From Streptomyces showdoensis (GTDB lineage: Bacteria > Actinomycetota > Actinomycetes > Streptomycetales > Streptomycetaceae): a DNA stretch of 64,000 bases. The stretch's first letter is position 1; each line of letters begins with the position of its first letter. A program made the position numbers and the translations under genes. The stretch covers positions 3,963,501 through 4,027,500 of the forward strand of contig NZ_BAAAXG010000026.1 in the NCBI RefSeq assembly GCF_039535475.1. The letters are read 5' to 3'. Below, piece by piece: positions 37,659-47,801 of this stretch. The notes below the pieces were generated by a model. The model did no database searches, was not told where the DNA came from, and worked only from the letters and a program-made list of their open reading frames with translations.

Positions 37659-38648
37659 CTAACGCGCCGACCGACGGCGGGCCGTGGCGAACAGCACGGC
37701 CGCTCCGGCCCCCAGGACGACGGCGCCGCCCACCGCCAGATAGGTCGTGGCGGCGTCGCCGCCGGTCTCGGCCAGCTCGACCCCGCCGGACCCGGACGTG
37801 CTGCCGGACCCGGCGGGCCCGCCGGACCCCGACCCGGCGGAGCCGGACTCGGCCCCGGACGCCGGCGCGGAGGTGGCCGGCGCCGGGGAGGCGGGCGCCT
37901 GGGACGTGGGCGCGGCCGAGTTCGAGGCGTGCCCACCGTGCCCGGAGTGCCCGCCCGTCGGAGCGTCGGTGGGCGCGGCGGCGGTCGGCGCGGCGGGCCC
38001 CTTCGAGCCGGTGTCCGCCCCGAACACCACGTCCGAGCAGGTGTAGAACGCCTCGGGGGAGTCGGACCGCTGCCAGATCGAGTAGATCAGGTGCCGCCCC
38101 GACTTCTTCGGCACGGTGCCCTTGAACACGTAGTCGCCGTTCACCATGCCCGGGTCGGTGACCGTGACGAACGGCTTCGCCTCCAGGTCCGACCACTTCA
38201 GCGGCTTGGCCGGGTCGTACCCGTCCTTCGTCACGTACAGCTCGAACGAGCCCTTGTGCGGGGCGGTCCCCTTGTAGTGGAAGGTGTGCTCGCCGGACGC
38301 CATCTTGCTGGCCGGCCAGTCCGCCCGCGCGAGGTCGAGCCCCCGGTAGGTGGCGTTGCCTGCGCTGCACAGCTTCCCGTCCGGAATGATCTGCTTGCTC
38401 CGTCCGCCGGCGTTCGCGATGTTCACCCCGTTCCAGTCGTACAGCGGCTGCGTCCCGCCGGCCGCCACCACCGCCTTGCACGCCGCCGACTCGGGACTCT
38501 CCGGCCCCTCCGCGTAGCAGGCCGCGACCCGGCTCACCGGGTCGGTCATCGACCCGTGCGCGAAGGCGGGCCCGGCGCCGAGCCCGGCCAGCGCCAGGAC
38601 GGCGGAAGCGGTGACGACCGGGACGGCGGCCGTACGGAGAGAGGTCAT
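37659..38648 (-). CDS. AA10 lytic polysaccharide monooxygenase with LAETG wall-sorting signal
   Basis: Copper enzyme that oxidatively cleaves chitin or cellulose, 329 aa. The signal peptide ends GPAFA, so the mature protein starts with His31 (HGSMTDPVSR), the first ligand of the copper His-brace. The second ligand is probably in the SGEHTFHYKG segment, and the axial aromatic in EAFYTCSDVVF. The catalytic domain ends near residue 210. A 75-residue Ser/Pro/Ala/Gly-rich stalk leads to LAETG (about 292-296), then a hydrophobic helix and RRRSAR tail. That is a sortase-E-type LAxTG anchor, so the enzyme should be attached to the cell wall rather than released. Confidence 0.92.
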   Translation of the reverse strand: MTSLRTAAVPVVTASAVLALAGLGAGPAFAHGSMTDPVSRVAACYAEGPESPESAACKAVVAAGGTQPLYDWNGVNIANAGGRSKQIIPDGKLCSAGNATYRGLDLARADWPASKMASGEHTFHYKGTAPHKGSFELYVTKDGYDPAKPLKWSDLEAKPFVTVTDPGMVNGDYVFKGTVPKKSGRHLIYSIWQRSDSPEAFYTCSDVVFGADTGSKGPAAPTAAAPTDAPTGGHSGHGGHASNSAAPTSQAPASPAPATSAPASGAESGSAGSGSGGPAGSGSTSGSGGVELAETGGDAATTYLAVGGAVVLGAGAAVLFATARRRSAR

Positions 38649-38803
38649 GGGGGGACAACTCCTTCACGAGGGTGAGGGTGTGGGGGGTTGTCGAGCAAAC
38701 TAGCCCTCGGAAAAGGGTGTTCAGGGGCTCAGGAGGGTCTTCGGGCGATCCTTATGGTCGTGTTAAGGGGCTTCTAAGCGGGGCCACAGAAAAGGCTCCG
38801 GCG

Positions 38804-39478
38804 TCAGCCCAGACGGCGGTAGCGGCGCTCGGGGCGTCCGGTCCCGCCGTAGCGGAGGGTGATCTCGGCGCGGCCGGTCTGCGCGAAGTACTCCAGGTAG
38901 CGGCGGGCGCTCACCCGCGACAGCGAGCCCGCCTCGGCGCACTCCGTGGCCGACAGGCCCTCCGGGTGGGCGCGCAGGATCGTGTCGACCAGCTCCGCGG
39001 TCGGGGCGGCCAGGCCCTTGGGGAGCTCGCGGGAGCCGCGCGGGCGGGTGCCGAAGATCTGGTCCACGTCCTCCTGGCGCGCCTCCGCCGCCGACAGTTC
39101 GTCGAGGCGGCTGCGGAGCAGGGCCACGTGCCGCAACTGCTCCTGGAGCGCAGCCTGGTTGAACGGCTTGATGAGGTAGTGCAGGGCCCCCGCGCGCAGC
39201 GCCGCCCGGATCGTGTCCACGTCCCGCGCGGCCGTGATGAACAGCGCGTCCGTCGCCATCCCCGAGGCCCGCAGCTCCCGCAGCACCGCGATCCCGTCCA
39301 TGTCGGGCAGGAAGATGTCGAGCAGCAGCAGATCGGGACGGAGCGCGTGCGCGGCACGCAGCGCCTCGGCGCCGCCGTGGGCGACCCCCACGACGGAGAA
39401 GCCCGGCACCGCCGACACGTAGCGGCAGTGCAGCTTGGCCACCATGAAGTCGTCGTCGACCACCAGCACCTTCGTCAC
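38804..39478 (-). CDS. CitB/DcuR-type response regulator
   Basis: Two-component regulator, 224 aa. The GTG 39478 start (VTKVLVVDDDFMVAKLH) removes a spurious upstream extension. The receiver domain has the acidic pair DDD, phospho-acceptor Asp54 (LLLDIFLPD), a Thr/Ser switch (FITAARD) and Lys (LIKPF). The C-terminal effector (GLSATECAEAGSLSRVSARRYLEYF) is the helix-turn-helix of the CitB/DpiA class, which typically controls di- and tricarboxylate transporters. It is divergent from tctCBA, its likely target. The citrate-sensing histidine kinase usually encoded beside such regulators is absent here. Confidence 0.9.
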   Translation of the reverse strand: MTKVLVVDDDFMVAKLHCRYVSAVPGFSVVGVAHGGAEALRAAHALRPDLLLLDIFLPDMDGIAVLRELRASGMATDALFITAARDVDTIRAALRAGALHYLIKPFNQAALQEQLRHVALLRSRLDELSAAEARQEDVDQIFGTRPRGSRELPKGLAAPTAELVDTILRAHPEGLSATECAEAGSLSRVSARRYLEYFAQTGRAEITLRYGGTGRPERRYRRLG

Positions 39479-39609
39479 GCGGCCAACGTAGGGCGCGACC
39501 ACAAGGACCACAACGTCCGTTGGTTGCGGAAGCGAGACAGCTTCTTCACGCGCAGGCAACATGTGGGCCACCTCACACCCCCATTCCTCCCTAGAGAGAG
39601 GCGGCTCCC

Positions 39610-40593
39610 GTGCGGCTCAGCACTCCCCTCGCCCTGTTCGGGGCGGCGCTGCTCGTGCTCGTGGGACCGCCGCTGCTCAGCACCGGCAGCGGCTCCGACA
39701 CCGGCACCCGGATACCCGGCCTGCGCTTCATGGTCCCCAACACGCCCGGCGGCGGCTACGACATCACCGCCCGCACCGCGGCCAAGAACGCCGAGGAGGC
39801 CGGACTCACCACCGACATCGAGGTCTTCAACCTGCCCGGCGCGGGCGGCACCGTCGGCCTCACCCGGCTCGTCGGCGAACACGGCAACGGCCGGATCGCC
39901 ATGTCCATGGGCCTCGGCGTCGTCGGCGCCGTCCACACCAACAAGACGCCGAAGACCCTCGCCGACACCACCCCGATCGCCCGGCTCACCATGGAGCAGG
40001 ACATCGTCGTGGTCGGCAAGGACTCCCCGTACAAGACCATCCAGGACCTGCTGACCGCCTGGAAGAAGGACCCCGGCAAGCTGCCCGTAGGCGGCGGCTC
40101 CTCGCCCGGCGGCCCCGACCACCTCGCGCCCATGCTGATGGCCCAGGCCGCCGGCATCCCGCCGAAGGACGTCAACTACGTCCCCTTCGACGGCGGCGGC
40201 GAGCTGCTCGCCTCCATCCTCGGCGAGAAGGTCGCCTTCGGCGTCTCCGGCGTCGGCGAGTACCTCGACCAGATCAAGGCCGGCGAGCTGCGCCTGCTCG
40301 CCGTCACCGGCGCCCAGCGGGTCCCCGGACTCGACGCGCCCACCCTCCGCGAGGCCGGACTCGACACCGAGTTCATCAACTGGCGCGGCATCGTCGCCCC
40401 GCCCGGCCTCTCCGACGCCGAACGCGACAAGCTGGTCGTCCTCGTCACCAAGCTGCACGAGTCCCCGCAGTGGCGCGAGTCCCTGAAGACCCACGGCTGG
40501 AACGACGCCTTCCTGCCGGGCGACGAGTTCGGCACCTTCCTCGCCGAGCAGGACCGCCGCGTCGCCTCCGTACTGAAGGAGCTGGGACTGTGA
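39610..40593 (+). CDS. tctC: Tripartite tricarboxylate transporter, binding protein TctC
   Basis: Extracytoplasmic solute receptor of a TTT importer, 327 aa, starting at GTG 39610. An N-terminal signal or anchor (LALFGAALLVLVGPPLLS) has no lipobox. The receptor fold shows LRFMVPNTPGGGYDITART, EVFNLPGAGGTVGLTRLV, VVGKDSPYKTIQDLL and GGGSSPGGPDHLAP. GTGA overlap with tctB. The substrate is probably citrate or a related carboxylate, by family and by the adjacent CitB-type regulator. Confidence 0.93.
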   Translation: MRLSTPLALFGAALLVLVGPPLLSTGSGSDTGTRIPGLRFMVPNTPGGGYDITARTAAKNAEEAGLTTDIEVFNLPGAGGTVGLTRLVGEHGNGRIAMSMGLGVVGAVHTNKTPKTLADTTPIARLTMEQDIVVVGKDSPYKTIQDLLTAWKKDPGKLPVGGGSSPGGPDHLAPMLMAQAAGIPPKDVNYVPFDGGGELLASILGEKVAFGVSGVGEYLDQIKAGELRLLAVTGAQRVPGLDAPTLREAGLDTEFINWRGIVAPPGLSDAERDKLVVLVTKLHESPQWRESLKTHGWNDAFLPGDEFGTFLAEQDRRVASVLKELGL

Positions 40594-41138
40594 CCACCAC
40601 GACCCCCACCGACACGCCGGGCACCCCCGACACCGCCGCCGAGCGCCCGTCCTGGCTGCGCGACCACTCCGAACTCGGCGTCAGCCTCATCCTGCTGCTC
40701 CTCGGCGGCCTCGTCCTCACCGACGCCCTCACCATGACCGTCGACGTCGCCCAGCGCGGCCCCGTCGGCCCCCGCACCGTCCCCCTCGTCGTCGGCGCCG
40801 GACTGCTCCTCGTCGCCGTCCTCCTCGCCGTCGACGTCCTGCGCGGCGGCCGCGGCGAGGCCGAGGGGGGCGAGGACGTCGACCTGTCCGAGCCCGGCGA
40901 CTGGCGCACCGTCCTCCTGCTCGCCGGCGTCTTCCTCGGCTTCGCCGCCCTCATCGGCCCGGCCGGCTTCCCCCTCGCCGGCGCCCTGCTCTTCTGGGGC
41001 TCGGCCTACGCCCTCGGCAGCCGCCACCTGCCCCGCGACCCGCTGATCGCCGCCGCCCTCTCCCTGCTCACCTACGTCGTCTTCGACACGCTGCTCGGCG
41101 TCCCGCTGCCCGGCGGCCCGCTGATGGGAGTGCTCTGA
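40590..41138 (+). CDS. tctB: Tripartite tricarboxylate transporter, small membrane subunit TctB
   Basis: Four-helix small subunit, 182 aa, beginning at GTG 40590 inside the tctC stop. After a Thr/Pro-rich cytosolic N-terminus come LGVSLILLLLGGLVLTDAL, VPLVVGAGLLLVAVLLAV, VLLLAGVFLGFAALIGPAGFP and a final helix with YVVFDTLLGVPLPGGPL, the family signature. It supports TctA in the membrane complex. Only 3 nt separate it from tctA. Confidence 0.92.
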   Translation: MTTTTPTDTPGTPDTAAERPSWLRDHSELGVSLILLLLGGLVLTDALTMTVDVAQRGPVGPRTVPLVVGAGLLLVAVLLAVDVLRGGRGEAEGGEDVDLSEPGDWRTVLLLAGVFLGFAALIGPAGFPLAGALLFWGSAYALGSRHLPRDPLIAAALSLLTYVVFDTLLGVPLPGGPLMGVL

Positions 41139-41141
41139 CCC

Positions 41142-42634
41142 ATGGACTCGCTGAACTCCCTCCTCGACGGCTTCGGCACCGCGCTGACCCCCGTCAACCT
41201 GCTCTGGGCCGCCCTCGGCGTCCTCCTCGGCACCGCCATCGGCGTCCTGCCCGGCATCGGCCCCGCCATGGCCGTCGCCCTGCTGCTCCCCGTGACCTAC
41301 GGGCTGGAGCCCACCGGCGCGTTCATCATGTTCGCCGGCATCTACTACGGCGCCATGTTCGGCGGCTCCACCACCTCCATCCTGCTCAACACGCCGGGGG
41401 AGAGCGCGGCCGTCGTCGCCGCCATCGAGGGCAACCCGATGGCCAAGTCGGGCCGCGGCGCCCAGGCCCTCGCCGCCGCGGCCATCGGACACTTCGCCGG
41501 CGGCATGACCGGCACGATCCTGCTGGTGCTCCTCGCCCCGGTCGTCGCCGCGCTCGCCGTCGACATCGGCGCCCCCGACTACTTCGCCATCATGGTCCTC
41601 GCCTTCATCGCGGTGACCTCCGTCCTCGGCTCCTCCCGCATCCGCGGCCTCGCCTCCCTGCTCATCGGCCTCACCCTCGGCCTGGTCGGCCTCGACCAGA
41701 TGACCGGCCAGCAGCGCCTCACCTACGGCTCGCTCCAGCTCGCCGACGGCATCGACGTCGTCATCGTCGCGGTCGGCCTCTTCGCCATCGGCGAGGCCCT
41801 GTGGGTCGCCGCCCACCTGCGCCGCGGCACCGGCGAGGCGATCCCCGTCGGACGCCCCTGGCTCGGCCGCGACGACGTGAGGCGCACCTGGAAGGCCTGG
41901 CTGCGCGGCCCGTTCATCGGCTTCCCGTTCGGCGCGATCCCGGCCGGCGGCGCCGAGATCCCGACCTTCCTGTCGTACGTGACGGAGAAGCGCCTGTCGA
42001 AGCACAAGGACCAGTTCGGCAAGGGCGCCATCGAGGGCGTCGCGGGCCCCGAGTCCGCCGCCTCCGCCTCCGCCGCCGGCACCCTGGTCTCCATGCTCAC
42101 CCTGGGCCTGCCGACGACCGCCGTCGCCGCCGTGATGCTCGCCGCCTTCCAGCAGTACGGGATCCAGCCCGGCCCGCTGCTCTTCGAACGCGAACCCGAG
42201 CTGGTCTGGGGCCTGATCGCCTCGCTCTTCGTCGGCATGGTGCTGCTGCTCGCGCTCAACCTGCCGCTCGCCCCGGTCTGGGCGAAGCTGCTGCGCATCC
42301 CCCGCCCGTACCTCTACGCCGGCATCCTGTTCTTCGCCGCCGTCGGCGCGTACGCGGTCGGCGGCGAGGCCCTCGACCTGGTGATCCTGCTGGTCATCGG
42401 CCTCATCGGCTTCGGCATGCGGCGCTACGGACTGCCCGTCCTGCCCGCCGTGATCGGCGTCATCCTCGGCCCGGCCGCCGAACAGCAGCTGCGCCGCGCG
42501 CTGCAGATCAGCGACGGCTCCGTCACCGGCCTGGTGAACACCCCGTTCTCGGTGACCGTCTACGCGGTGGTGCTGCTCCTGCTGGCCTGGCCGCTGGTGC
42601 GGAAGACGATCAACCGCCGCCGTACCGTGTCGGT

Positions 42635-42638
<4 letters not shown>
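41142..42638 (+). CDS. tctA: Tripartite tricarboxylate transporter, large membrane subunit TctA
   Basis: The transport channel subunit, 498 aa with about 12 predicted helices. TctA signatures are present: [20 protein letters not shown], the [18 protein letters not shown] loop, and a second half-repeat containing [41 protein letters not shown]. It is tightly coupled to tctB and its stop overlaps the GNAT gene (ATGA). Confidence 0.95.
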
Positions 42639-43643
<1,005 letters not shown>

Positions 43644-43690
43644 AACGGGCGGTGCCGGGCGGGGGTCCGGCCGGGCGGGGGCCCGCCCCG

Positions 43691-44185
43691 TCAGCCCTCC
43701 CCGCCCAGCAGCTCCACCAGCCCGTCGCGGCCCAGCGCGTCCAGCTCGTCGAGGGCGCGCACGGCCCGTCCGGCCGCCTCCGGGTCGGCGGCGGCCAGGC
43801 CGCTCGCCGCGAACTCGTCCTCGTCCAGCCGCAGCACCTCGCCGCCGTCCGCCGACACCCACAGGTCCAGGTCCAGGTCCTCGACCAGCACCTCGGACCC
43901 GTCGGCGGCCACCACGGCGGGCCGGGTCACGTCGCAGTACCAGCCCTTGAGCGTGCCGTCGCCGGACCGGACCTCCTTCACCGCGTACCAGCGGTCCCGC
44001 CAGTAGTGCTCGGTGAAGACGTCACCCGGCTCGAAGCGCACGAAGCCGAAGTCCCGGACGCCCTCGGCCGCCCAGGGCGCCCGGACGGTCAGCCGGACCC
44101 CGTCGTCGGTCAGCAGCTCCGCCGGGTAGCGGATCTTCGTCCGCCCCGCCTTCACCAGGGCGATCTCAACCGGCCGTGCGGACAT
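43691..44185 (-). CDS. DUF402-family protein
   Basis: Cytosolic 164-aa protein of the DUF402 (FomD/YgaC-like) fold, some members of which are nucleotide phosphatases. Family features visible: FGFVRFEPGDVFTEHYWRDRWYAVKEV, GTLKGWYCDVTRP, EVLVEDLDLDLWVSADG (metal-binding acidic run) and LRLDEDEFA. The ATG has GGAGGT within the end of the upstream GNAT gene; the two genes overlap by 20 nt and are likely co-translated. Its substrate is undetermined. Confidence 0.85.
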   Translation of the reverse strand: MSARPVEIALVKAGRTKIRYPAELLTDDGVRLTVRAPWAAEGVRDFGFVRFEPGDVFTEHYWRDRWYAVKEVRSGDGTLKGWYCDVTRPAVVAADGSEVLVEDLDLDLWVSADGGEVLRLDEDEFAASGLAAADPEAAGRAVRALDELDALGRDGLVELLGGEG

Positions 44186-45095
44186 GACGGACCTCCTTCG
44201 CGCCGACCTCGTACCCGAACCACGTGTTGATGGCCAGCATCGGCCCGTTCCCGGTGTCGTTGCCGGTGAAGGCCTCCGTGCAGCCCGCCGCCCGCGCCAG
44301 GTGCAGGGCGTGGTTCTTCGCCAGCTTGGCCAGCCCCCGGCCCCGGAACTCCGGCGCCGTGCCGGTCATCCCCGACCCGAAGCGGCCGAGCCCGTCGGTC
44401 TGGGCCGCGGTGAACGCCGCCGGGCGCCCGTCGACCAGCGCCACCGTGGTCAGCTCGCGGTCGAGCAGCGGGTGGTTCCAGGTGGACTCCAGCCAGTGCG
44501 CGTAGTCGGTCAGCTCGGCGGCGACGTCGCCCGGCTCGTCGGCCGTGGTCAGCGCGTCCAGCTCGAACAGCGGGCGCGGATCGGCGGCGAAGGCCGTCGC
44601 CTGGCGCAGCTCGACCCCGGCGGGGAGCTCCCGCAGCGGCGGCAGTTCGGCGGTGGTCAGGTCGAGGCGCAGGAAGTAGGCGGAGCGGCTGGCCGCGTAG
44701 CCGTGCCGCCCGGCGAAGGCGCGGTTCGCCGGCTCGTCCAGGACCCAGCTGTAGAACGTGCTCGCCCCCGCCGAGGCCAGGTGCTCCTCGGCGGCCCGCA
44801 GCAGCAGCGCGCCGGCGCCGCGCCCGCGGTGCGCGGGGTGGACGTAGACGTTGACGTTGCCGATGCCCGGCTCGGGGGACTCGTGCGCGAGCGACACCTG
44901 GGCCGTGCCGACGATCTCCCCGTCGGCCTCGGCGACCAGCGGCCGCTGGTGCGCGTCGGGATGGGCGTGCGCCCAGTCGAAGGCCACCTGGGCGCCGGTG
45001 GCGAGCATGAAGGGGAGGGCGGCGCGCCGGACCCGGGCGAAGCCCTCGGCGTCCTCGGGGAGCTCGGGCCGTACATCGCGGACGATCACAGTCAT
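44166..45095 (-). CDS. Tandem GNAT-domain acetyltransferase, 309 aa
   Basis: Two GNAT domains in one chain. The first, about 1-150, has VNVYVHPAHRGRGAGALLLRAAEEHL; the second, about 165-309, has GMTGTAPEFRGRGLAKLAKNHALHLARAAGC then TGNDTGNGPMLAINTWFGYE. This mycothiol-synthase/Eis-like double arrangement is common in actinobacteria. Substrate not known. Start ATG 45095: TAGCGT (45109-45104) ends 8 nt upstream and no Shine-Dalgarno is seen, so leaderless translation is plausible. It is divergent from the YtrA-type regulator, which may control it. Confidence 0.87.
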   Translation of the reverse strand: MTVIVRDVRPELPEDAEGFARVRRAALPFMLATGAQVAFDWAHAHPDAHQRPLVAEADGEIVGTAQVSLAHESPEPGIGNVNVYVHPAHRGRGAGALLLRAAEEHLASAGASTFYSWVLDEPANRAFAGRHGYAASRSAYFLRLDLTTAELPPLRELPAGVELRQATAFAADPRPLFELDALTTADEPGDVAAELTDYAHWLESTWNHPLLDRELTTVALVDGRPAAFTAAQTDGLGRFGSGMTGTAPEFRGRGLAKLAKNHALHLARAAGCTEAFTGNDTGNGPMLAINTWFGYEVGAKEVRHVRTAG

Positions 45096-45169
45096 GCTGC
45101 CGCACGCTATGCGGCGGCCGCGTCCGGCCGCCTCCCATTTTCCCGTCGGCCGGGTGCACAATCGGGCGG

Positions 45170-45544
45170 GTGACGCTTCGAATCAGCGTGGACCAGCACT
45201 CCACCACCGCCCCGTACGAACAGCTCCGCGCCCAGATCTCGGAGAGCGCCCGCTCCGGGGAGCTGCCCGTGGGGTACAAGCTTCCGACGGTACGGGGCCT
45301 CGCGGAGGATCTCGGGCTCGCGGCGAACACGGTCGCCAAGGCGTACAAGGCGCTGGAGGCGGACGGGGTGATCGAGACCCGCGGCCGCAACGGCACCTTC
45401 GTCGCGGCGGCCTCCGACGCGGCCTCCCGCCTCGCCGCCACCGCCGCGGCGGCCTACGCGACGGAGGCGCTCCGGCTGGGGCTGACGAGGGAGGGGGCGG
45501 AGGCGGCGGTCGCCGAGGCGATCCGGGCGACGTACGACGACTGA
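45170..45544 (+). CDS. GntR-family regulator, YtrA subfamily
   Basis: Short GntR repressor, 124 aa: winged helix (YEQLRAQISESARSGELPVGYKLPTVRGLAEDLGLAANTVAKAYKALEADGVIETR) plus only a short C-terminal helix pair, as in YtrA. The GTG at 45170 is 7 nt after a CACAAT hexamer (45157-45162), which again suggests a leaderless message. YtrA proteins often regulate adjacent transporter or enzyme genes; the divergent GNAT gene is the nearest candidate. A hairpin repeat follows. Confidence 0.9.
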   Translation: MTLRISVDQHSTTAPYEQLRAQISESARSGELPVGYKLPTVRGLAEDLGLAANTVAKAYKALEADGVIETRGRNGTFVAAASDAASRLAATAAAAYATEALRLGLTREGAEAAVAEAIRATYDD

Positions 45545-45583
45545 TCCGTCCGCCGCCGCGGTTCACGGGAGGGCGGCGCCCCG

Positions 45584-45627
45584 AGGCCGTGTCCTTCGGA
45601 TCGGGCCGGGCCCGAAGGACACGGCCT
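45584..45627. terminator. Bidirectional terminator, 16-bp perfect stem
   Basis: 45584-45599 pairs exactly with 45612-45627, with a 12-nt loop ATCGGGCCGGGC. It lies between convergent genes and overlaps the AAA gene stop. It shares its TCC..CGGATCGGG core with the palindrome at 53938-53989. Confidence 0.85.
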
Positions 45628-46765
45628 AGAGGTACAACCCCGCCTCGGCGGCGCGCTGCTCCGGCATGCCCACCGCCGAGATGCCGCGCCGCAGCGCGAA
45701 CAGCTCCGCGAGCGTCGAGCCGTCCTGGCCGACGCCCTCCTCGCGCCCCAGCCAGGCCACCGACTCGGCGCGGGTCAGCGGGCCCACCTCGATCCGGGCC
45801 AGGCAGCGGCCGGGGCGGACCACGGCGGGGTGGAGGCGCTCCAGGTCCTCGTTGGTGGTGACGCCGACGAGGACGTTGCGGCCCTGGCCGAGCAGACCGT
45901 CCGTCAGGTTGAGGAGCCGGGAGAGGGCCTGGCCGGCCGTGTGCTTGGCCTCGCCGCGGATCAGCTCGTCGCAGTCCTCCAGGAGCAGCAGCCGCCAGCG
46001 GCCCTTCGCGGTGCCCTCGTCCTCGCCGATCGCGATGTCCATCAGATAGCCGACGTCGCTGAACAGGCGCTCCGGATCGAGGACGCAGTCGACCTGGCAC
46101 CAGTCGCGCCAGGACCGGGCGAGGGTCCGCAGCGCGGAGGTCTTGCCGGTGCCGGGCGGGCCGTGGAGCAGCAGCAGCCGGCCGGTGATGTCCTCGGGGG
46201 TGACGGCCATCAGCCGGTCCATCGCCCCGGCGACGGGCGCCGTGTAGTTGGGGCGGATCTCGTCCCAGGTGCCCGCGCCGATCTGCCGCGTGGTCCGATG
46301 CGGGCCGCGCCGGGGCGACACGTACCAGAAGCCCATGGTCACGTTCTCGGGCTGCGGTTCGGGCTCGTCCGCGGCCCCGTCCGTCGCCTCTTTGAGCACC
46401 CGCTCGGCGAGTTCGGCGTCGGTCGCGGTGACGGTGACGTCCGCGCCCCGGCTCCAGCGGGAGACGAGCAGCGTCCAGCCCTCGCCCTCGGCGAGGAGCG
46501 CGCTGCGGTCGTCGTCCTTCGCCGCCCGGAGCAGTCGCGCGCCGCCGGGCAGCAGGGTGGCGGCGGGCTTCACCCGGTCCAGGGTGGTGCTCAGGGCGTG
46601 CGGCTGCTCCCCGGTCGCGAAGCGTCCCAGGAACAGCGCGTCGACGACGTCCGACGGCGAGTCGCTGTCGTCGACGTTCAGCCGGATCGGCAGCGAGCGC
46701 TCGGGCGGCGTCCCGGACGGTTCCACGGCCGATTCCCCCGCGCCCTGGCCTTGGTTGGCAGACAT
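45626..46765 (-). CDS. AAA-family ATPase with DUF5925 N-terminus
   Basis: The 379-aa protein has an N-terminal DUF5925-like region (about 25-165; SDVVDALFLGRFATGEQPHALSTTLDRV) and a C-terminal AAA module. Walker A is HGPPGTGKTSALRTLA, Walker B LLLLEDCDELI, sensor 1 VGVTTNEDLERLHPAVVRPGR, with an arginine finger likely in RPGRC. It may be a remodelling ATPase; the partner is unknown. The chosen start is MSANQGQGAG (46765); MGAMSANQ at 46774 is equally possible. There is no ATPase-associated neighbour, and it converges on the GntR gene. Confidence 0.83.
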   Translation of the reverse strand: MSANQGQGAGESAVEPSGTPPERSLPIRLNVDDSDSPSDVVDALFLGRFATGEQPHALSTTLDRVKPAATLLPGGARLLRAAKDDDRSALLAEGEGWTLLVSRWSRGADVTVTATDAELAERVLKEATDGAADEPEPQPENVTMGFWYVSPRRGPHRTTRQIGAGTWDEIRPNYTAPVAGAMDRLMAVTPEDITGRLLLLHGPPGTGKTSALRTLARSWRDWCQVDCVLDPERLFSDVGYLMDIAIGEDEGTAKGRWRLLLLEDCDELIRGEAKHTAGQALSRLLNLTDGLLGQGRNVLVGVTTNEDLERLHPAVVRPGRCLARIEVGPLTRAESVAWLGREEGVGQDGSTLAELFALRRGISAVGMPEQRAAEAGLYL

Positions 46766-46991
46766 GGCGCCCATGATCCGGCAACCGGGCATTCCGTGCA
46801 CGGGGTTTTGAACGGGACGTTCCGCGGGGTCGCCCGGTGGGCCCAGTGACCTCGCGTCACCTGGCCTGATCTCGATGGTTTCTGAAGGTAAGTCATGGGT
46901 AATCGGCCACGACTTTTGGCATGGACACTTCCAGCGCGCCGGATCCGCTGCTACTACCTGGTAACGCAGAGATCCTGCTACAGGAGGTCCC

Positions 46992-47801
46992 ATGAAACTG
47001 TCCCGTTTTACGGCTTTCACCTCTTCGCTCCTGCTCGGTGCCGTCCTCGCCCTCACCGGGGCGGGAGCCGCGCAGGCCGCCGAGTCCGCCGCCCTCGACT
47101 ACGTGGCGCTGGGCGACTCGTACTCCTCGGGCGTCGGCTCCGGGAGCTACGACAGCGCGAGCGGCGACTGCAAGCGCTCCACCAAGGCCTACCCGGTCCT
47201 CTGGAAGAACGCGAACGCCCCTTCCTCCTTCGCGTTCACCGCTTGCTCGGGCGCTCGAACGGGTGATGTCACGGCCAATCAGCTCGGACCGCTCTCCACC
47301 GCCACCGACCTGGTCTCCGTCACGATCGGAGGCAATGACGCCGGTTTCGCCGACGTCATGACCACCTGCGTCCTCCAGTCCGAGGCGACCTGTATCAACC
47401 GCGTGAATCAGGCCAAGGGCTACGTCGACTCCACGCTGCCCGGGAACCTCGACTCGGTGTACTCGGCGATCCGCAACAAGGCCCCCAACGCCCGCGTCGT
47501 GGTGCTCGGCTACCCGCGCTTCTACCAGCTCAACGGCACCTGCGTGGCCGGCCTGAGCGAGAACGAGCGGCGCGCCATCAACGACGCCTCGGACTACCTC
47601 AACGCGGCCACCGCCAAGAGAGCCGCGAACCACGGCTTCACCTTCGCGAGCGTCGTCCCCGCCTTCACCGGGCACGAGATCTGCTCCTCGGGCACGGCCT
47701 GGCTGCACAGCGTCAACTGGCTGAACATCGGCGAGTCGTACCACCCGACCGCGGCCGGCCAGTCCGGCGGATACCTGCCCAGCTTCAGGAACGCGGTGTA
47801 G
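46992..47801 (+). CDS. Secreted SGNH-hydrolase lipase/esterase
   Basis: GDSL-type extracellular lipase, 269 aa, corresponding from memory to S. coelicolor SCO1725. The signal peptide ends AAQAA. Block I is YVALGDSYSSGVGSGS (catalytic Ser), block III VTIGGNDAGF (Asn), and the catalytic His is in ESYHPTAAGQSGGY. Six cysteines pair as in SGNH lipases (GDCKRS, FTACSGAR, TTCVLQ, ATCINR, GTCVAG, HEICSS). ATG 46992 has AGGAGGT immediately upstream. The 3' end overlaps the convergent kinase gene by 17 bp. Confidence 0.93.
   Translation: MKLSRFTAFTSSLLLGAVLALTGAGAAQAAESAALDYVALGDSYSSGVGSGSYDSASGDCKRSTKAYPVLWKNANAPSSFAFTACSGARTGDVTANQLGPLSTATDLVSVTIGGNDAGFADVMTTCVLQSEATCINRVNQAKGYVDSTLPGNLDSVYSAIRNKAPNARVVVLGYPRFYQLNGTCVAGLSENERRAINDASDYLNAATAKRAANHGFTFASVVPAFTGHEICSSGTAWLHSVNWLNIGESYHPTAAGQSGGYLPSFRNAV

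Noticed and set aside
43673..43690. G/C-rich hairpin between DUF6299 and DUF402 genes
   Set aside because: Seven-bp stem with a two-base loop in G/C homopolymer-like sequence; not convincing as a terminator.
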